From the NCBI GenBank assembly GCA_905221605.1, contig CAJNDS010002002.1, forward strand, positions 1-62,000: 62,000 bases of DNA. Reading direction: 5' to 3'. The translations under genes and the position numbers were made by a program. Below the pieces are notes generated by a model. The model did no database searches and was not told the origin of the DNA. It saw only the letters and a list, made by a program, of their open reading frames with translations. Each line of letters starts with the position of its first letter. Position 1 is the first letter of the stretch. This document shows, one piece after another, positions 35,320 through 47,059 of this stretch. This DNA comes from Symbiodinium natans (taxonomy: Eukaryota > Sar > Dinophyceae > Suessiales > Symbiodiniaceae).

Positions 35320-35600
35320 TGGCAAACTTCCGTAGCAGCGCGTCCGGCAGCCGGTCGATCTCCTTCGAGGCCTTCTGCCGGATCTTGGCGACCAGCGCCT
35401 TGTAGGAGATCACCAGGTTGTCCCGCAGCACGAGGACCTCCACAAGCACGCGAGGAGTCTTCTGAGTCTACGGAGTCTACGTTCTCCGCCTGCGCTTCTT
35501 CTTCTTTAGCACAGGACATAGACGTCCACAAGAGACCGCTCCGCCCAACCCGCCTCGGGATCAAAGAGCAGCTGCACACCGTTGATGGTCCTTTTCAGAC

Positions 35601-35650
<50 letters not shown>

Positions 35651-35924
35651 GAGCGGATGGGCAAGAACTCAAGAACAACATCAGTTGAGAGATCCTTACT
35701 CTTCACCTTGAGTTAGTTAAGATTTAAGCTATGAAAGTTGAAAGCCAAAAAAGAAGAAGCTCTCCTCATTCTCTTAAATGGTAAGAGCCGAGGCTCTCGT
35801 AGGCTCCCAGCTCCAGTGCTTGCATGAACACGGCGGGCGGCAGCAGCTCCCCCGACTCGAAGAGGTACCGGAAGCGGGGGAAGTCCTCCCGCTCCTGCGA
35901 CGCCACCCGCTCGAACTTCCCGAC
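35320..35924 (-). CDS. Three joined exons of a conserved-looking helical protein, family unknown
   Basis: Exon A 35,924-35,812 (113 nt): KFERVASQEREDFPRFRYLF then ESGELLPPAVFMQALE. Exon B 35,590-35,524 (67 nt): TINGVQLLFDPEAGWAERSL. Exon C 35,437-35,320 (118 nt): NLVISYKALVAKIRQKASKE then IDRLPDALLRKFA. A to B uses a GC donor in phase 2; B to C a GT donor in phase 0; C ends at GTGCCT. All acceptors are AG|G. The frame reads through all three without a stop, which is strong support for real coding sequence. I cannot assign the family. A (GA)n tract (35,600-35,655) lies in the A-B intron. Confidence 0.6.
35600..35656 (+). repeat. (GA)n microsatellite in an intron
   Basis: About 25 units interrupted by single C bases. 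Confidence 0.9.
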
Positions 35925-36167
35925 CTGCGAGACGCAGATAGACGCAGGGAGCAAAAGCCACCCTCATCGCGCCCCCGACCAAAATATCTAACGACCTTGC
36001 AAAGCTTGAAGCGTGCTACAGTACCGGACGAGCTTGCACCCTGCACGCTCTCGCAAAGGGGGCGGCTCATAGCTTAGAGCCTTGAAAAACGAAATTTCGA
36101 GCAGAGCCCCAGGGATGCCCTCTCGCCTCCAAGGCTTCGGAGATTGCGGTGAGGTTTCGAGGGATCC

Positions 36168-36531
36168 TCAGCAACCGACACTCCCCCAGCTTAGGGCTCG
36201 ACATCCCCCTCCTCCTTGTGTATGATTACTGTGCTGGGCCCTGATATGCCTGGGGTCGTTTTGGGGAAGCTTGTCTTGCCGCTCGGCTTTCCTATCGTGT
36301 GTTTGAGCCCTCGAAACCAAGCTGACAACTGGGGCAGCCACTCGGCCCGGTTCGAGGGTTTGCAGTAGTCTTCCCGCAAAGCTCTGACTCCCAGCGTTGC
36401 GTTGCCGGTCATCGTGTGACCAGCCGCTTGCAGTACTTTCGTCATGCCCAGGATGGCTGCGGGCCCCAGCTTTGATCCAAGATGCTTCAAACAAGTTGCA
36501 TGACACTGTGGCACTATCTTCAACTACTGCA
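36168..36531 (-). CDS. Possible open frame of unknown function
   Basis: An uninterrupted minus-strand frame reads CLKHLGSKLGPAAILGMTKV and later PSNRAEWLPQLSAWFRGLKH. It is longer than most exons here and has no clear splice borders. It could be an exon or a decayed transposon reading frame. I cannot decide between these. Confidence 0.25.
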
Positions 36532-36869
36532 CAAGACGGCCTAGAGACTTACCGAAGGGTTCTCTTTTCGCAAGATCGCGGCTTTTCGCAGTCCTTCGCA
36601 GTGCTTCACAGGCGCTCAGACGTCTGCATTGGCGCAACTTCTATCTTTGGCAGCAAGCTTTGCTGCGGTAGCGCGCCGTTGCAAGGACATCTCACTGTGA
36701 ATTCACCTGTCGCGGAAGTCTCGCATCACTCAAAGATAACACGACCAGCTTTCGTATCGGACCAGCCGTGGATGACCAAAGCAGTTACCAGGACATGGTC
36801 TCCCTAAAAATATAGTCTGATAGGCGTTAGTATACTGGAACGTCAACGTGCAAAGAACTTGCAAGGTCC

Positions 36870-36891
36870 GCCCCCCCCCCCCCCCCCCCCC
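36870..36891 (+). repeat. C homopolymer tract
   Basis: About 22 C in a row. Confidence 0.9.
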
Positions 36892-36899
36892 ACATACCC

Positions 36900-38020
36900 G
36901 GTTAGGCTTTGGGGAGGCGAACTGAATTAACGGTGCAGGATTGCAGACGACTCTTTGCATAACTGTCTGGCTACCTGATTAAGCTTTAGCTCAGTTTTGC
37001 GGGGGTATTGCATTTAAAGTGGTACATGATACAACAGAGATCAACGAAGGCCCATGAACAAGATGTCAAAACGGTCTCACCCCACCCATTCATAGGCTTC
37101 CTCCACATTTGCAGTGATAAGATAGGACTAGTGAGCCGTGTAGAACAATCTTGCATTGTAGCGGGTTTTCACAAACAACAAGCTACGCAGAAAGCAGGCC
37201 CATGCGGAAAAAGCAGATGCAGAGCTCACACATAGCGGCCGAGGCGAAAACCTACGTGCACCTAAGCGGATAGCTTCTACACAAGGTGGTGGCATGGGGA
37301 TCGGCGAAAAACAAAGCGCATCTCCACAGAATATGATAGGGCATGATTCGGGCATGATTCAACAAAGACAGAAATTGGCACACTGTAGAGGAATCTCCGT
37401 ATCTCCAAGGGCGCAAAGTGGGCCGAAGTGCTTTTCGTTATGCAGCTGTCGTAGCTGGCGCACATAAAGGGTCAAGACACCAGAAAAACTTGACTTATGA
37501 CCTTGTGTTGGTTAGTCTCATGATGTGATTTTCTCAGGATTTCTTCAGCAGGCCCCTGTGGATTGGGCCGTGCTCTGAGTAGGAAGGGGTCACCAAGGGA
37601 AACGTCCCGAACTTGGTTGCCAACTCAGTGGGGGCTGGAACCAGCGCACTGGACCGTCAGCATGCTTTTTGAGGCAAGGAACGTCTTGTCCACAGCTGGA
37701 AAAAACCGAAAAGTCGTGCAGTCCTTTAACGAAGCTGCAAAGCCTTTAACGCTGCGACAACTTTGCGGTAAAAAGGGATTCCGAAGCTGGAGACGAGGCA
37801 ACGATCGGGCGCTCAGAGCTCAGGGAGGTGCACGCTTTGCAAAAGACGCCCGGCCCCCTAACCATCAACTAGAGGAGCCCGTCAGACCGCCAAACGAGCT
37901 TCTTTAGAGAGTTTTGAGACCCTAGAGACCCTCTGAGGTCGAGCCGTTTCTCAGCTACTGAAAGCACGCGCTTCGATCGGGGAACACATTCGGTAACACA
38001 AAACAGAAACAAGGCAACAA
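36900..38020. other. Stretch without a supported gene
   Basis: Nothing recognisable on the minus strand. A plus-strand frame at 37,563-37,907 ends in ARFAKDARPPNHQLEEPVRP; it has no family match and opposes the surrounding gene direction. Confidence 0.4.
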
Positions 38021-38027
38021 ATGAATA

Positions 38028-38895
38028 GCAGTCTTGCGTGCGCCTCTTGCAGCCAGCAGCTCAGCAGCTCGGGCGTCTTGGCATGCGGGACAAGCGGCAG
38101 TGCTCCAAGGCGCCGCAGCTCTGCGTGGTAGACCTCCCGCGGAACTCCCGGCAACGCAACCGCTTCTTTCAGAAACATGCGGCTCAGCCTTTCCCTTATA
38201 ACAGAACAGAAACATGCCGCAACCCCCTCTGAGCTTTCTCCTTCAAGCTGGAGGCGACAGCGGGCGACGGGGCCTCTCCAGCAGCAGAGAGGAGAGCGCG
38301 ACAAAGAGAGAGAGAGAGAGAGGGGAGGGAGAGAAAGCAAACTGAAGTGTGAGCCGGGGTCTTTGCATAGAGAGCGAGAGAGAAAGAGAGAGAGAGCAAA
38401 AAAACTTCGATTCGGCGCTCCAGTGCGCCTCTTTGAGGGTTTGGGCCAGGAGCCGATGGGCGGACCCGGCCGAGACGGAGCCGCCGCTCCAAAGCTGCCG
38501 GACCAGGCGCCTCCCCGTGGACTTCGTGAAGACATCGTAGACTTAAACGAAGTACTCAACTAACACACACTCTCATCCATCCTCTCTCCTCTTCACAACT
38601 GGTTCATGCTTCTCTTGCGTTCGCTTCGAACTTGGTGTCTGCTTGTTGTTGCGAGCCCTCGATCTTTATCTCGGAGAAAGAGCGTTGCACGAGAGCGCCT
38701 GGCCACATGGAAGCGTTGCTGGAGTTCCCGCCCGTCCAGAGCCGCGCGCTCGTCGGGGCAACCTCTAAGGTGTGCGCTGAGCAAGGGTGGCACAAAGTTG
38801 GGCAAGTTGAAGAGCTCACCTTTGTGGTAGGCGTCTTGGTAGTCTAGACGCCAACGGCACAGTTGGAGCTTCAGCCCTCGTAGTGTCTCCATGTC
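38028..38895 (-). CDS. Exons of a coiled-coil/helical protein of unknown function
   Basis: Exon 38,895-38,820 (76 nt): DMETLRGLKLQLCRWRLDYQ then DAYHK, acceptor CCCAG, donor GTGAGC. A block at about 38,555-38,405 reads VYDVFTKSTGRRLVRQLWSG and HRLLAQTLKEAHWSAESKF. A block at about 38,199-38,028 reads RLSRMFLKEAVALPGVPREV and HAKTPELLSCWLQEAHA. A further possible exon at 38,700-38,780 reads PDERAALDGRELQQRF. The amino acids and splice signals support coding. The protein family is unknown to me, and whether this belongs with 35.3-35.9 kb downstream or 39.3-44 kb upstream is unresolved. (GA)n tracts at 38,300-38,400 lie in an intron. Confidence 0.5.
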
Positions 38896-39220
38896 CTGGG
38901 CAGGGCAGGAAATTGGAATTGGGATGTTGCAGGGAATTTGCACAGGCAGCGGAAGGTTTTTTAGCAGCTTTTGGGGGGGGGGGGGGGGCGATCCTTGAAA
39001 CGGCGCTGCAGGGACTCCACGTGAAAGTCTCGAAGCTCGCCTGAGAAGGTCGGGAGGTCACCAAAAGCGGGGACGGATGTGCCGTGCCTGGCATTTGGCA
39101 GACTTGGCTTCTGGTAACTCCGTGTCTTTCTTTCTTCTTTCTCTGTAGATCAAGACATGTGCAACAATCGAAGGAGATGTCACCATCACGAACACTTCCG
39201 CAAGACTCCGATGGTGCAGA

Positions 39221-42200
39221 TCCAGGCACGGTCAAGCCGATGGTAGTCCGCTTCACAGGCTTTCCAAGCCTCTTCGAGCTTGGGCATGTAGCCTAACAGT
39301 TTAACAGATCAGACAGCTCCTCAGCTCAGCGGCTTCCCTAAATCTTCGCATCCTCTTGCTGAGCAGACGACGGCCGCGGAGCTCGGCTGCAAGCCCCTCA
39401 AGCTTCTGCCGAGCCGCCTTGCAAGGAGCTTCAAGAGCCTCTGTCGCACCCGAGGCTTCCGACCTATCCGGTCTTTTTGATGTCTCCCCCACTGGCGCCG
39501 AGGAATGTACACGCAATACAACTCAATACAAGCTGATGTGAGATTCCACGCGAAGTGCACGACGTGAGGGGCTTGCTTAGCCGAGGCAACCCCAAATCCG
39601 AGGGCAGGCCGCGCAGGCCCACGACCCGCAACCCCCAAATCAGCCCTCAGTAAAAACCCGAAATACCCGAAACCCTCAATACCCCACAAGCCCTACAGGT
39701 AACCCTCAATACCCTACTACCGTCGAGACCCTCAAGACCGTACGCACCCTCAACCACCAAGACCCTGAACCTCCTTTTCTAACCGACCTCAAGCCTAGCT
39801 CCACTAGCTTTCATGATGGGGCGTGGCGACCCCTCAAGTTGACGGCGACTGCGACTGCGCTTCGGCCGCGGTTGATATAGGGTTGCCGGGTGCCAGGAAC
39901 AGGTTCTGCTTCGGGCGTCGTGATTCAGAATCCCTAGACTTTTTGAGCACCATGAGGCCGAGACTGAGAGGGACGTGGATGTCCGAAGTTTACCCAGCGG
40001 AGCGTGACCAAAGCACTCGGACGATGTCTCTACCCAAATACCCAAATATGGAGCCCCCCCCCTAAGTGTCTACCGTCCGCACCTCAGCCACAGAGCGAAG
40101 CTGCTGCAAGGGCTCCGGATCCTCTCCCGCCCCTGAGCAAGAGCCACAGCTACGCTTCAGTAGTGCTACAGTAGCTACATTGCTTTCAGCGACCAACACC
40201 GGCCTTATAGTGGGGCCTAGAGCAGCTCTACAGCGCTGTGAAAGCCCCCCCTCCCCCTTTTGAAGTGGCGCATCTGGCCATGACCGCACCTGGAGCCCCC
40301 AGCAGCCTGGAAGGAGCGGAGGCTTGAATGGCCTGCTCCAGGTCCTGTCACTTTGCTCTCACAAAGAGAGAAACAAAGAGAGAAACAAAGAGAGAAACAA
40401 AGAGAGAAACAAAGAGAGAATCAGATGAAAGAGCTGAGAAGAAGCTACGTGAAGCAGCCGATACCTGCTGAGCTCACTCCTTGAGAGCTTCCTTCAGCTC
40501 CGTGTCGGCTTCAACTTGCAGGTGATCCAGGTCCGCTCGCTGCGACCGTAACCAGCCCTGCTTTTCCTGGCGCACGGCGGAAACTTTCAAGTGAAACAGC
40601 ACATCCCACAACCCACCCAAAAACAAGCAAAAACAAGGTGCCACAGCATGCTGGAAGCCAAGCTAAGCACCCGGCTGCTGAAAGATGGCCTTCCAACTCG
40701 CCCGTCTCCCAAATCTGAGAGCACGGAGATGCCCCCCAAAGCCGGGAGAGAGGAGCGCACCAGCCCCAAGGGCTTGACAAAGTCTGGATATTTTATTTGG
40801 GGAGACCTCTGAAAGGGAGAGAAGAGAGAGAGGTGTGCGAAGGTGCGAAGCCAAGACTCTACTGAGCCCCTCCCCTAGCCGCCTGTTGGAGGTCTTCCAC
40901 GCGTGCGCCACCCGCACGGCCGGAAGCTCGGTGCGCCTGAGTGAGTGAGATAGAGAGAGATGGGATAAAAAATGAAGACAGGAAGGAAAGAAAGAGAGAA
41001 AGAAAGAAAGAAAGAATGAAGAAGGAAGCGCCGTTTGATTAAGCAGAGCTAAACTTTCTCTCTCGACAGGTTCTGCGACTTTCTCGCGACTCTCGACTCT
41101 CGACTCTCGTCTCTCGGGGCCTCCACATGGTGGTGCCAGAGATTCCTGAAGCAACGCTCTGCATGCTCTGCATGCTTTGCACGCTGTGCCCCCGCTCCAT
41201 ATGCCACCCTCACAACTGCTGCCTTTGGAGCATCTCCTCTAGGTGCTGCCTGGCGACAGCGACAGCGCACGGTGACCCAACACGTCTGGTTCAAAAGGAA
41301 AGGAGCGAGCCTCGAGGCCTCGCCTGACAGGACCCCACGCACTGGGTCCCGGGCCACTTGGAAGCCATGACCTGGTCGAAAGCGGCCGCCAGGCCTCGCC
41401 AAATCGCAAAGACTTCAAAGAAGCAAAATGTACAAAACAACTCAACTTACAAACTCAAGGAACTTCCAAGAACTTCTAGGCCATCCATGCCTTTCTCGCA
41501 TCCATTCGCTACAGGACATGACTGCCTTCCGAATTTGTCCGAGGCGCGCGTCAGCTGCTGCCTCGCCACCGTCCGTCCCTCCAAGCTGTGCGCTTCACGG
41601 ACTCACGCAGTTGAGAAATGGACAGAGAAGCGCAACTGAAGTTACCATTTGAAGCGCAACTGAAGTTTCCATTTGGAACCTCCCCACCTTGTCCCTACAG
41701 GGATTTACATTCGGATTTACATTCCGGTGCCGTCCCTGTGCTTCTTCACGCAACATTTCGGCAAGCTGCCCGCTTTCCTGTACAGTTGCGCACCTGAGTT
41801 TCCCTGGCCTGCTTACTCACCTGGCCTGCTTACTCAGGAAACCCCTAACTTGCTTACTAAGATGACATTCCGATGCAGTTGCCCGCCTGAGCCTCCCTGA
41901 CCTGCATGTTTCGGGCACAGTTGCCCGCTTGAGTCTTCCATGCCCTACTTGCTCAGACGACATTCCTGCACAGTCGCCTACCTGATCTGCTTGCTCAGGC
42001 AACACTCCGGTCCAATTGCCAGCCTTAGCCTCTTTGGCCTGCTTACGAAGACAACATTGTCTACAGTTGCCTACTTAGCATGCTTGTCGTCAACATGTCG
42101 GCACAATTACCCGCCTGAGCCTGTTGCCCGCCCTGCTTGTCAACGAAAGCATTTGTCGGTACAGTTGCCCATCTGAGCCTCCCTGGCCACCTGCAGTTGC

Positions 42201-44110
42201 CCCCCTTTTGTCCAGAATGCTGTGCTGCCTGTCCTGCCAGCTCTTCCTTGAAATCCACAAGCCCCCATGAACAAGAACAAACAACTCTGGGGCATTGAAG
42301 ACTTCGCAAGGCACCAGCTTCTCGCGGCCCGCCGCAAAGCCACGGAGTTCCTGCCGGAAGGCCTCGTCACCTCAACAGAATCAGGCAGCAAACCACAACA
42401 AAAAGAGAAAGAGCCGAGGAGCAACCGGATATGCAACCCCCCCCCCCTCGCTGTGCAAAAAGTCGCTCTGACACTGTCGGTAACCAGTGAACAACGATGA
42501 TCATCGCAGCCAATACTTGAACAAACAATGCACAGCCAAAACCGCAGCGCCGCGGTCTCGGATGGACTCCCCACAAGGGGGGGGGGGGGGGAGGGTCGTT
42601 TATGTGATGCGTGTTTCTGGGTTTATGTGTGTGTGCGCAGCATGAATCCCTCTTGAAAAAGGGGGAGGAAGGAACGCTTGGTCGCTTGGTTGCTTGGCTG
42701 CCGAGCTGCAGTCCTCCTTGGCCTTCTTGGTGGAGGCGGCCGACTCGTGGCGCTCCTGAGCAGCACTCGCTCCGAGAGCTCCCCTCTTTTTCCCTTTCTG
42801 AACTCCGAAGAACAGCAGACATGCAAAAAAGCAGGTGACAAAAAATCCCTTTTGAGAAGATGCGCCACCGTTTTCTTTGGAGCGTACACACTCAGGGACA
42901 CTTTCGGAAACCCGGACATTTGTCTCAGGGCTCTTCGCTCCGAGAGCAGGGAGGCCTTATAGCCTTATGGCCTCGTTTCTGAGCTCTGGGAGGTGATCAA
43001 AAGAAAACATCCCCTTCTTGGGGGAACATTTGGCACGGAGAGCTCGTTTTGCTCATATCCCCCGTCCTGAGACGCGCCTTTGTCCTTTTCTGGCGAAAAA
43101 GAACAGAGCTTCCAGATGCTTCTGTGACAAAGGCTTCACAAAGGCGCGCACCACGTCGCGGCCGGAGACTTCTGCGCGCAAGTGGTCCACGACGCTGGAT
43201 GTGATGGCCTCGTTCTTTGCAGCGACGGCCTCGTGATGCACATCTCACAGACCCCCGCATCTCTGCCCGACTTGCTTCTTTCACCGAGTCACCGAGTCCC
43301 CTCTTTTTTTCGAGACCCCCACTGAAACAAAACAAGAGCGCCCTGTTCTGCACCCCCAAAAACGTCTGGAAAAGAACGCCACGCCCAAGCTCCCTCCTGC
43401 TCCCCCGCCTGCTCCACCTTTAGCGCCCGCTCCAGGACGGAGCGCTGATTCTCGGACCAGCGCTTCAGGCGCTGCGCCTCTGGAAAAACTGAGATCTCGA
43501 CAAATGAGGCATCCCATTGCATAGACATGGACGTTGGCTCTTTCGCGTTTTATATGTGTCTTGTCGAAGTCTGGGTGGTTTCCAAGGCCTAGTCCAGGAG
43601 ATCTCTGGTTGTTGCCGCCTCCGCTTTTCAATCGTTCAATAAAGGCGTTCCTGTTGAAAAGGGTCCAGCCAAGACTCCTGGATGTTTTCGATCATTTGGG
43701 AGTGTTTTGGGGTGTGTTTAGTCCGAACCAATAGTCATAGAGTCATAGGTAGATCTTCATCTTCTAAGGGTTCGGCCTTGCCGAGGAAGATTCCGTCTGT
43801 GCTTTGGGCTTGCTTTGCGCGTTTCAGTGTGTATCTTTGGAATGTCATGAGATCTCCCAAAAGAAGCTGAGCGCGACATATCGAGTGCTGCCAGCCTGAT
43901 ACTGCACCACTGCCTCTTCTACGTTGATCAGGAGATGGTCGACCTCTTCTGGGCTCATTCAGACTGACCCTCTCTGAAGGATGCTCTCTGAGAGCTCCCT
44001 CTCTCCTCGCCTTGTCGGCCAGTCGCTGAGCGGGCGGCCTCCAAAGCAGAAACTGCATCACGGGGAAGCACTCAAAAAAAAACTTTCGAAGTACTTTGCG
44101 GGGGCCACGG
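39221..44110 (-). CDS. Multi-exon coiled-coil protein gene of unknown function
   Basis: Many short exons with strong heptad-like composition. Best supported: 43,479-43,418 (62 nt, AQRLKRWSENQRSVLERALK, GTGGAG donor); 43,229-43,110 (120 nt, AVAAKNEAITSSVVDHLRAE); 42,755-42,699 (57 nt, ERHESAASTKKAKEDCSSA); and 40,566-40,478 (89 nt, EKQGWLRSQRADLDHLQVEA then DTELKEALKE, GTGAGC donor). The first three join in phase 0 without a stop. Others: DEAFRQELRGFAAGREKLVP (about 42,365), VARQHLEEMLQRQ (about 41,240), TVARQQLTRASDKFGRQS (about 41,560), ATEALEAPCKAARQKLEGLA (about 39,430) and YMPKLEEAWKACEADYHRLD (about 39,280). The likely role is structural or cytoskeletal, by analogy only. Confidence 0.55.
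40365..40424 (+). repeat. 12-nt tandem repeat AAAGAGAGAAAC
   Basis: Five near-perfect units in an intron of the coiled-coil gene. Confidence 0.9.
41781..42205 (+). repeat. Degenerate minisatellite anchored on CAGTTGCC
   Basis: About eight units of 40-58 nt. Each begins C(A)GTTGCC(C/T) then GCCTGAGCCTCCCTGGCC-like sequence, CTGCTTGCTCA and (A)ACATT(C/G)CGG. The units differ a lot, so the array is old. Confidence 0.75.
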
Positions 44111-44757
44111 CAACTTAAAGACTTTGCAACTTGCTCAGCTGACTTGACGGAATTTGGCGGCCTGCGTACCGCCATGGCAACGTCTTATCAGAGGGCGACT
44201 CCTAGGTCCCCAATCGGACGATGAGCCCCCCGCCCTGAGAACCCCGACAGCTTCGGCGCCCTTTTTTGGACCTCTGAGCTCCAGATGCCCACGTGCAATC
44301 CATGTGCCCATGACCCATGCGCCGCGGACCATGTCATTTTCAAAAGGTCGATGATCAAAACTTGTGGCTTTGCAGCCCCCCTTCCCCTTTTCCTTTCAGT
44401 TCACCTCTACTGCAGCACTTTGCAGCCTGTACGCTAGGCGGAACGGCGCGGGAGTTGCTCCCCTCGCCCCTGTGCAACTGTGGACGGCCACAGGGTTTGC
44501 AGAGTGCCGGATCCCGTTCAAAAGGGTCTCGAAGCACGACAAGATTAATAAAGCCTACAAAGGCCATCTGAATTACATATGAAACCTACAAGCCTACACG
44601 ACTACACAACTGGGTCCGGAAAAAGCACGTCGCGGCGGCGCTCCTGTAGCAGGCGCCGCGACGGCCCTGAACCCTCCGGAGGCCTGGTTCCGTTTCCGAA
44701 TTATCTGCGCTACGCAACACATTGTGCAACACTAAAAAACGTGGGATGCCAAACGTC

Positions 44758-47005
44758 TCAAACGTGCACGTGGCCAGTCCCATGAAGTCGTTCGAGCAGT
44801 CTCCTGTCGTCGCCCCAGAGCCCATCATCATCTTCTTCACTACCGAAGGTTGAGCCGATGGCACCGTACTTGATCTTTGTAAATGAAACGTGGGCAGTCG
44901 GGTATTTCTCTCGCACAAATGCAGGACTTCCCGTGTCTGATCGACAGGGGCCGCGGCTAACTCCTGGTGCCAACACGTCTCTGTCTGCGGGGTAGTTCGA
45001 GTCCAGCCACAGCATGTGTGCCTCAGCATCATCCCACAGGGACAGGACCAGCACCATACCACGATCCAGAGCCTCTCCCATGGCCTTGAGACCCCCCTTG
45101 CGACTGAAGTCATCAACGTCACCAAATGCTGCTTTCATGCTCGCGCAGAGCTCATCTGTAATGGAGTTTTCAGGAGCAAGGCCAGCAAGAGACACATTCG
45201 AGTTCGGGATGACCTTCCCATCTTGCACGTAGAACCTTCGAATGTCAACCAGGGCTCCATCGTCTGTGTTTCCTTCAGTGATGAACTGCGTCACCACTGT
45301 CACAGGCTTCCGCGAATTGATGTCGAACATGTGACCGCGACCATAGAAGCTGCGTGCCCCGAGACGCCAACTGTTGAAGTCACAGCCATCCTTGTCGCAG
45401 ACGCCATCGTATCTCTGGTTTTTGCTGGTGTCACCGCATTCAACACCGTCGCAGACATACTGGCCGGTGATGGAACATGGGTGCGGAGTATACGCGGTAG
45501 CCCGGCTATTCGCCTCCCAGATGTCCATCTCAGAACAGCAACTGCCCCATCGCCCAATGGGCGGGTCGTGGCTGGCATTCCAGTCGACAATGTTGGCTTT
45601 GCCATCCATGAACTTGATGTCGTGTGGACACTGCGCGTCACAGTAGCCGGTTCCATATTTGGCTCCTGCCTCGTTCCCTCTTGCGAGGCCACCATCGCGG
45701 TCCATTTCCACGAAGTAGACCGCCCCATTGAGCCCGCAGGGCATGAAGAACATGTCCACAGAGAACGAGAACTCCTGAACGGCAGAAAACAGAGAAGCTC
45801 GCAAGCTGTAGGAACACTCCAAGAGAATCTTTTCACCAAAACACCGGAGTGACAAGCCCAAGCAAGCCCAAGCAAGCCCAAGCAAGCCAGAACATGACAT
45901 CTGTTTGGGAACCTCAAGGTTCCAAGAGTTCCTCCAAAACGGCTCCGCCAACAAAACTTAAGCAACTCAAGCCCCAGAAAAGCCAGCATCCCGAGGAGCT
46001 TGAACGCAGAAGACTTAGCCCAGATGTTCCGCGGTGCTCCCTGAAATGCCACGAAATCTAACCAAGGAGAAAGGCAGACCGACTCAACAAGTGGGTAAAA
46101 GACACAGCCGCTAAATGAAAAAATTGCTGAGGAGGAGCTCTGTTTTTCAACTTGAAGAGCTTGTAATGGCTTGAATCGTCGAGCATGTAGACGCGGCTCC
46201 CAAAGTTTGAGCCATACTGAGTCTTGGTCACGAAGTTCAATGTCATTCCATCGCCAATCGTCGTGATGCCATAGGTACTTCGATATTGGTCCTCTGTGGG
46301 TCCCCCCCCCGCCCCCCACGAAGCCCTGCATTGGCCCACCACGATATTGCTACTCAAACGTTGTTTGTAAGCCCGCTTGGGGGACAGGGGCCCGTCCTGC
46401 GAGATGCCCTCGAGGTGACAGTTGCTTGAGCAAGTAGCCGGGTCCGGACACAGGTCCTTGTCCCACTCACCCTCTTTGTAGCAGTTCCTGGGTTGCGGCA
46501 CATGCCCGGCAATGCAAGACAGCCCTTTCCTCAACGCTCACAAGAAGATGCATCCCTTCAACTTCGAGAAAGTCACAAGCAAACCATACAAACTCCCTTC
46601 CGAGTGTTGACAGGAAAGCGGTTGGAATGCAAGTGGTAGTGGCCCTCGCCGAAATTCTAGGGGGTCATCCCACATGATCCATATCTAACGCGGTGTCTAA
46701 TTTTTTCGATGAATTTTAAGAAAAAACTTTCCGAGCGAAAATCCAAATCCGGGAGTTAGAAACGCAAGTTTTCCAAGTCCTGCGCGAAAGCTAGGATAGA
46801 AGTAACAAAAGTCCTACAATGTCGTGCAATAGTAGTAGTGGTGGTGGTAGTAGTTGTCGTATGAGGAAGAAGAAAAGAAAGGTAGGAGTAGGAGTAGGAG
46901 TAGGAGTAGGAGTAGGCGTAGGAGTAGGAGTAGGAGTAGGAGTAGGAGTAGGAGTAGTAGTAGTAGTAGTAGTAGTAGTACCAGTACTAGTACTAGTACT
47001 AGTAC

Positions 47006-47059
<54 letters not shown>

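Noticed and set aside
37563-37907. Plus-strand 114-residue frame as a gene
   Set aside because: No family, no splice support, and opposite to all neighbouring genes.
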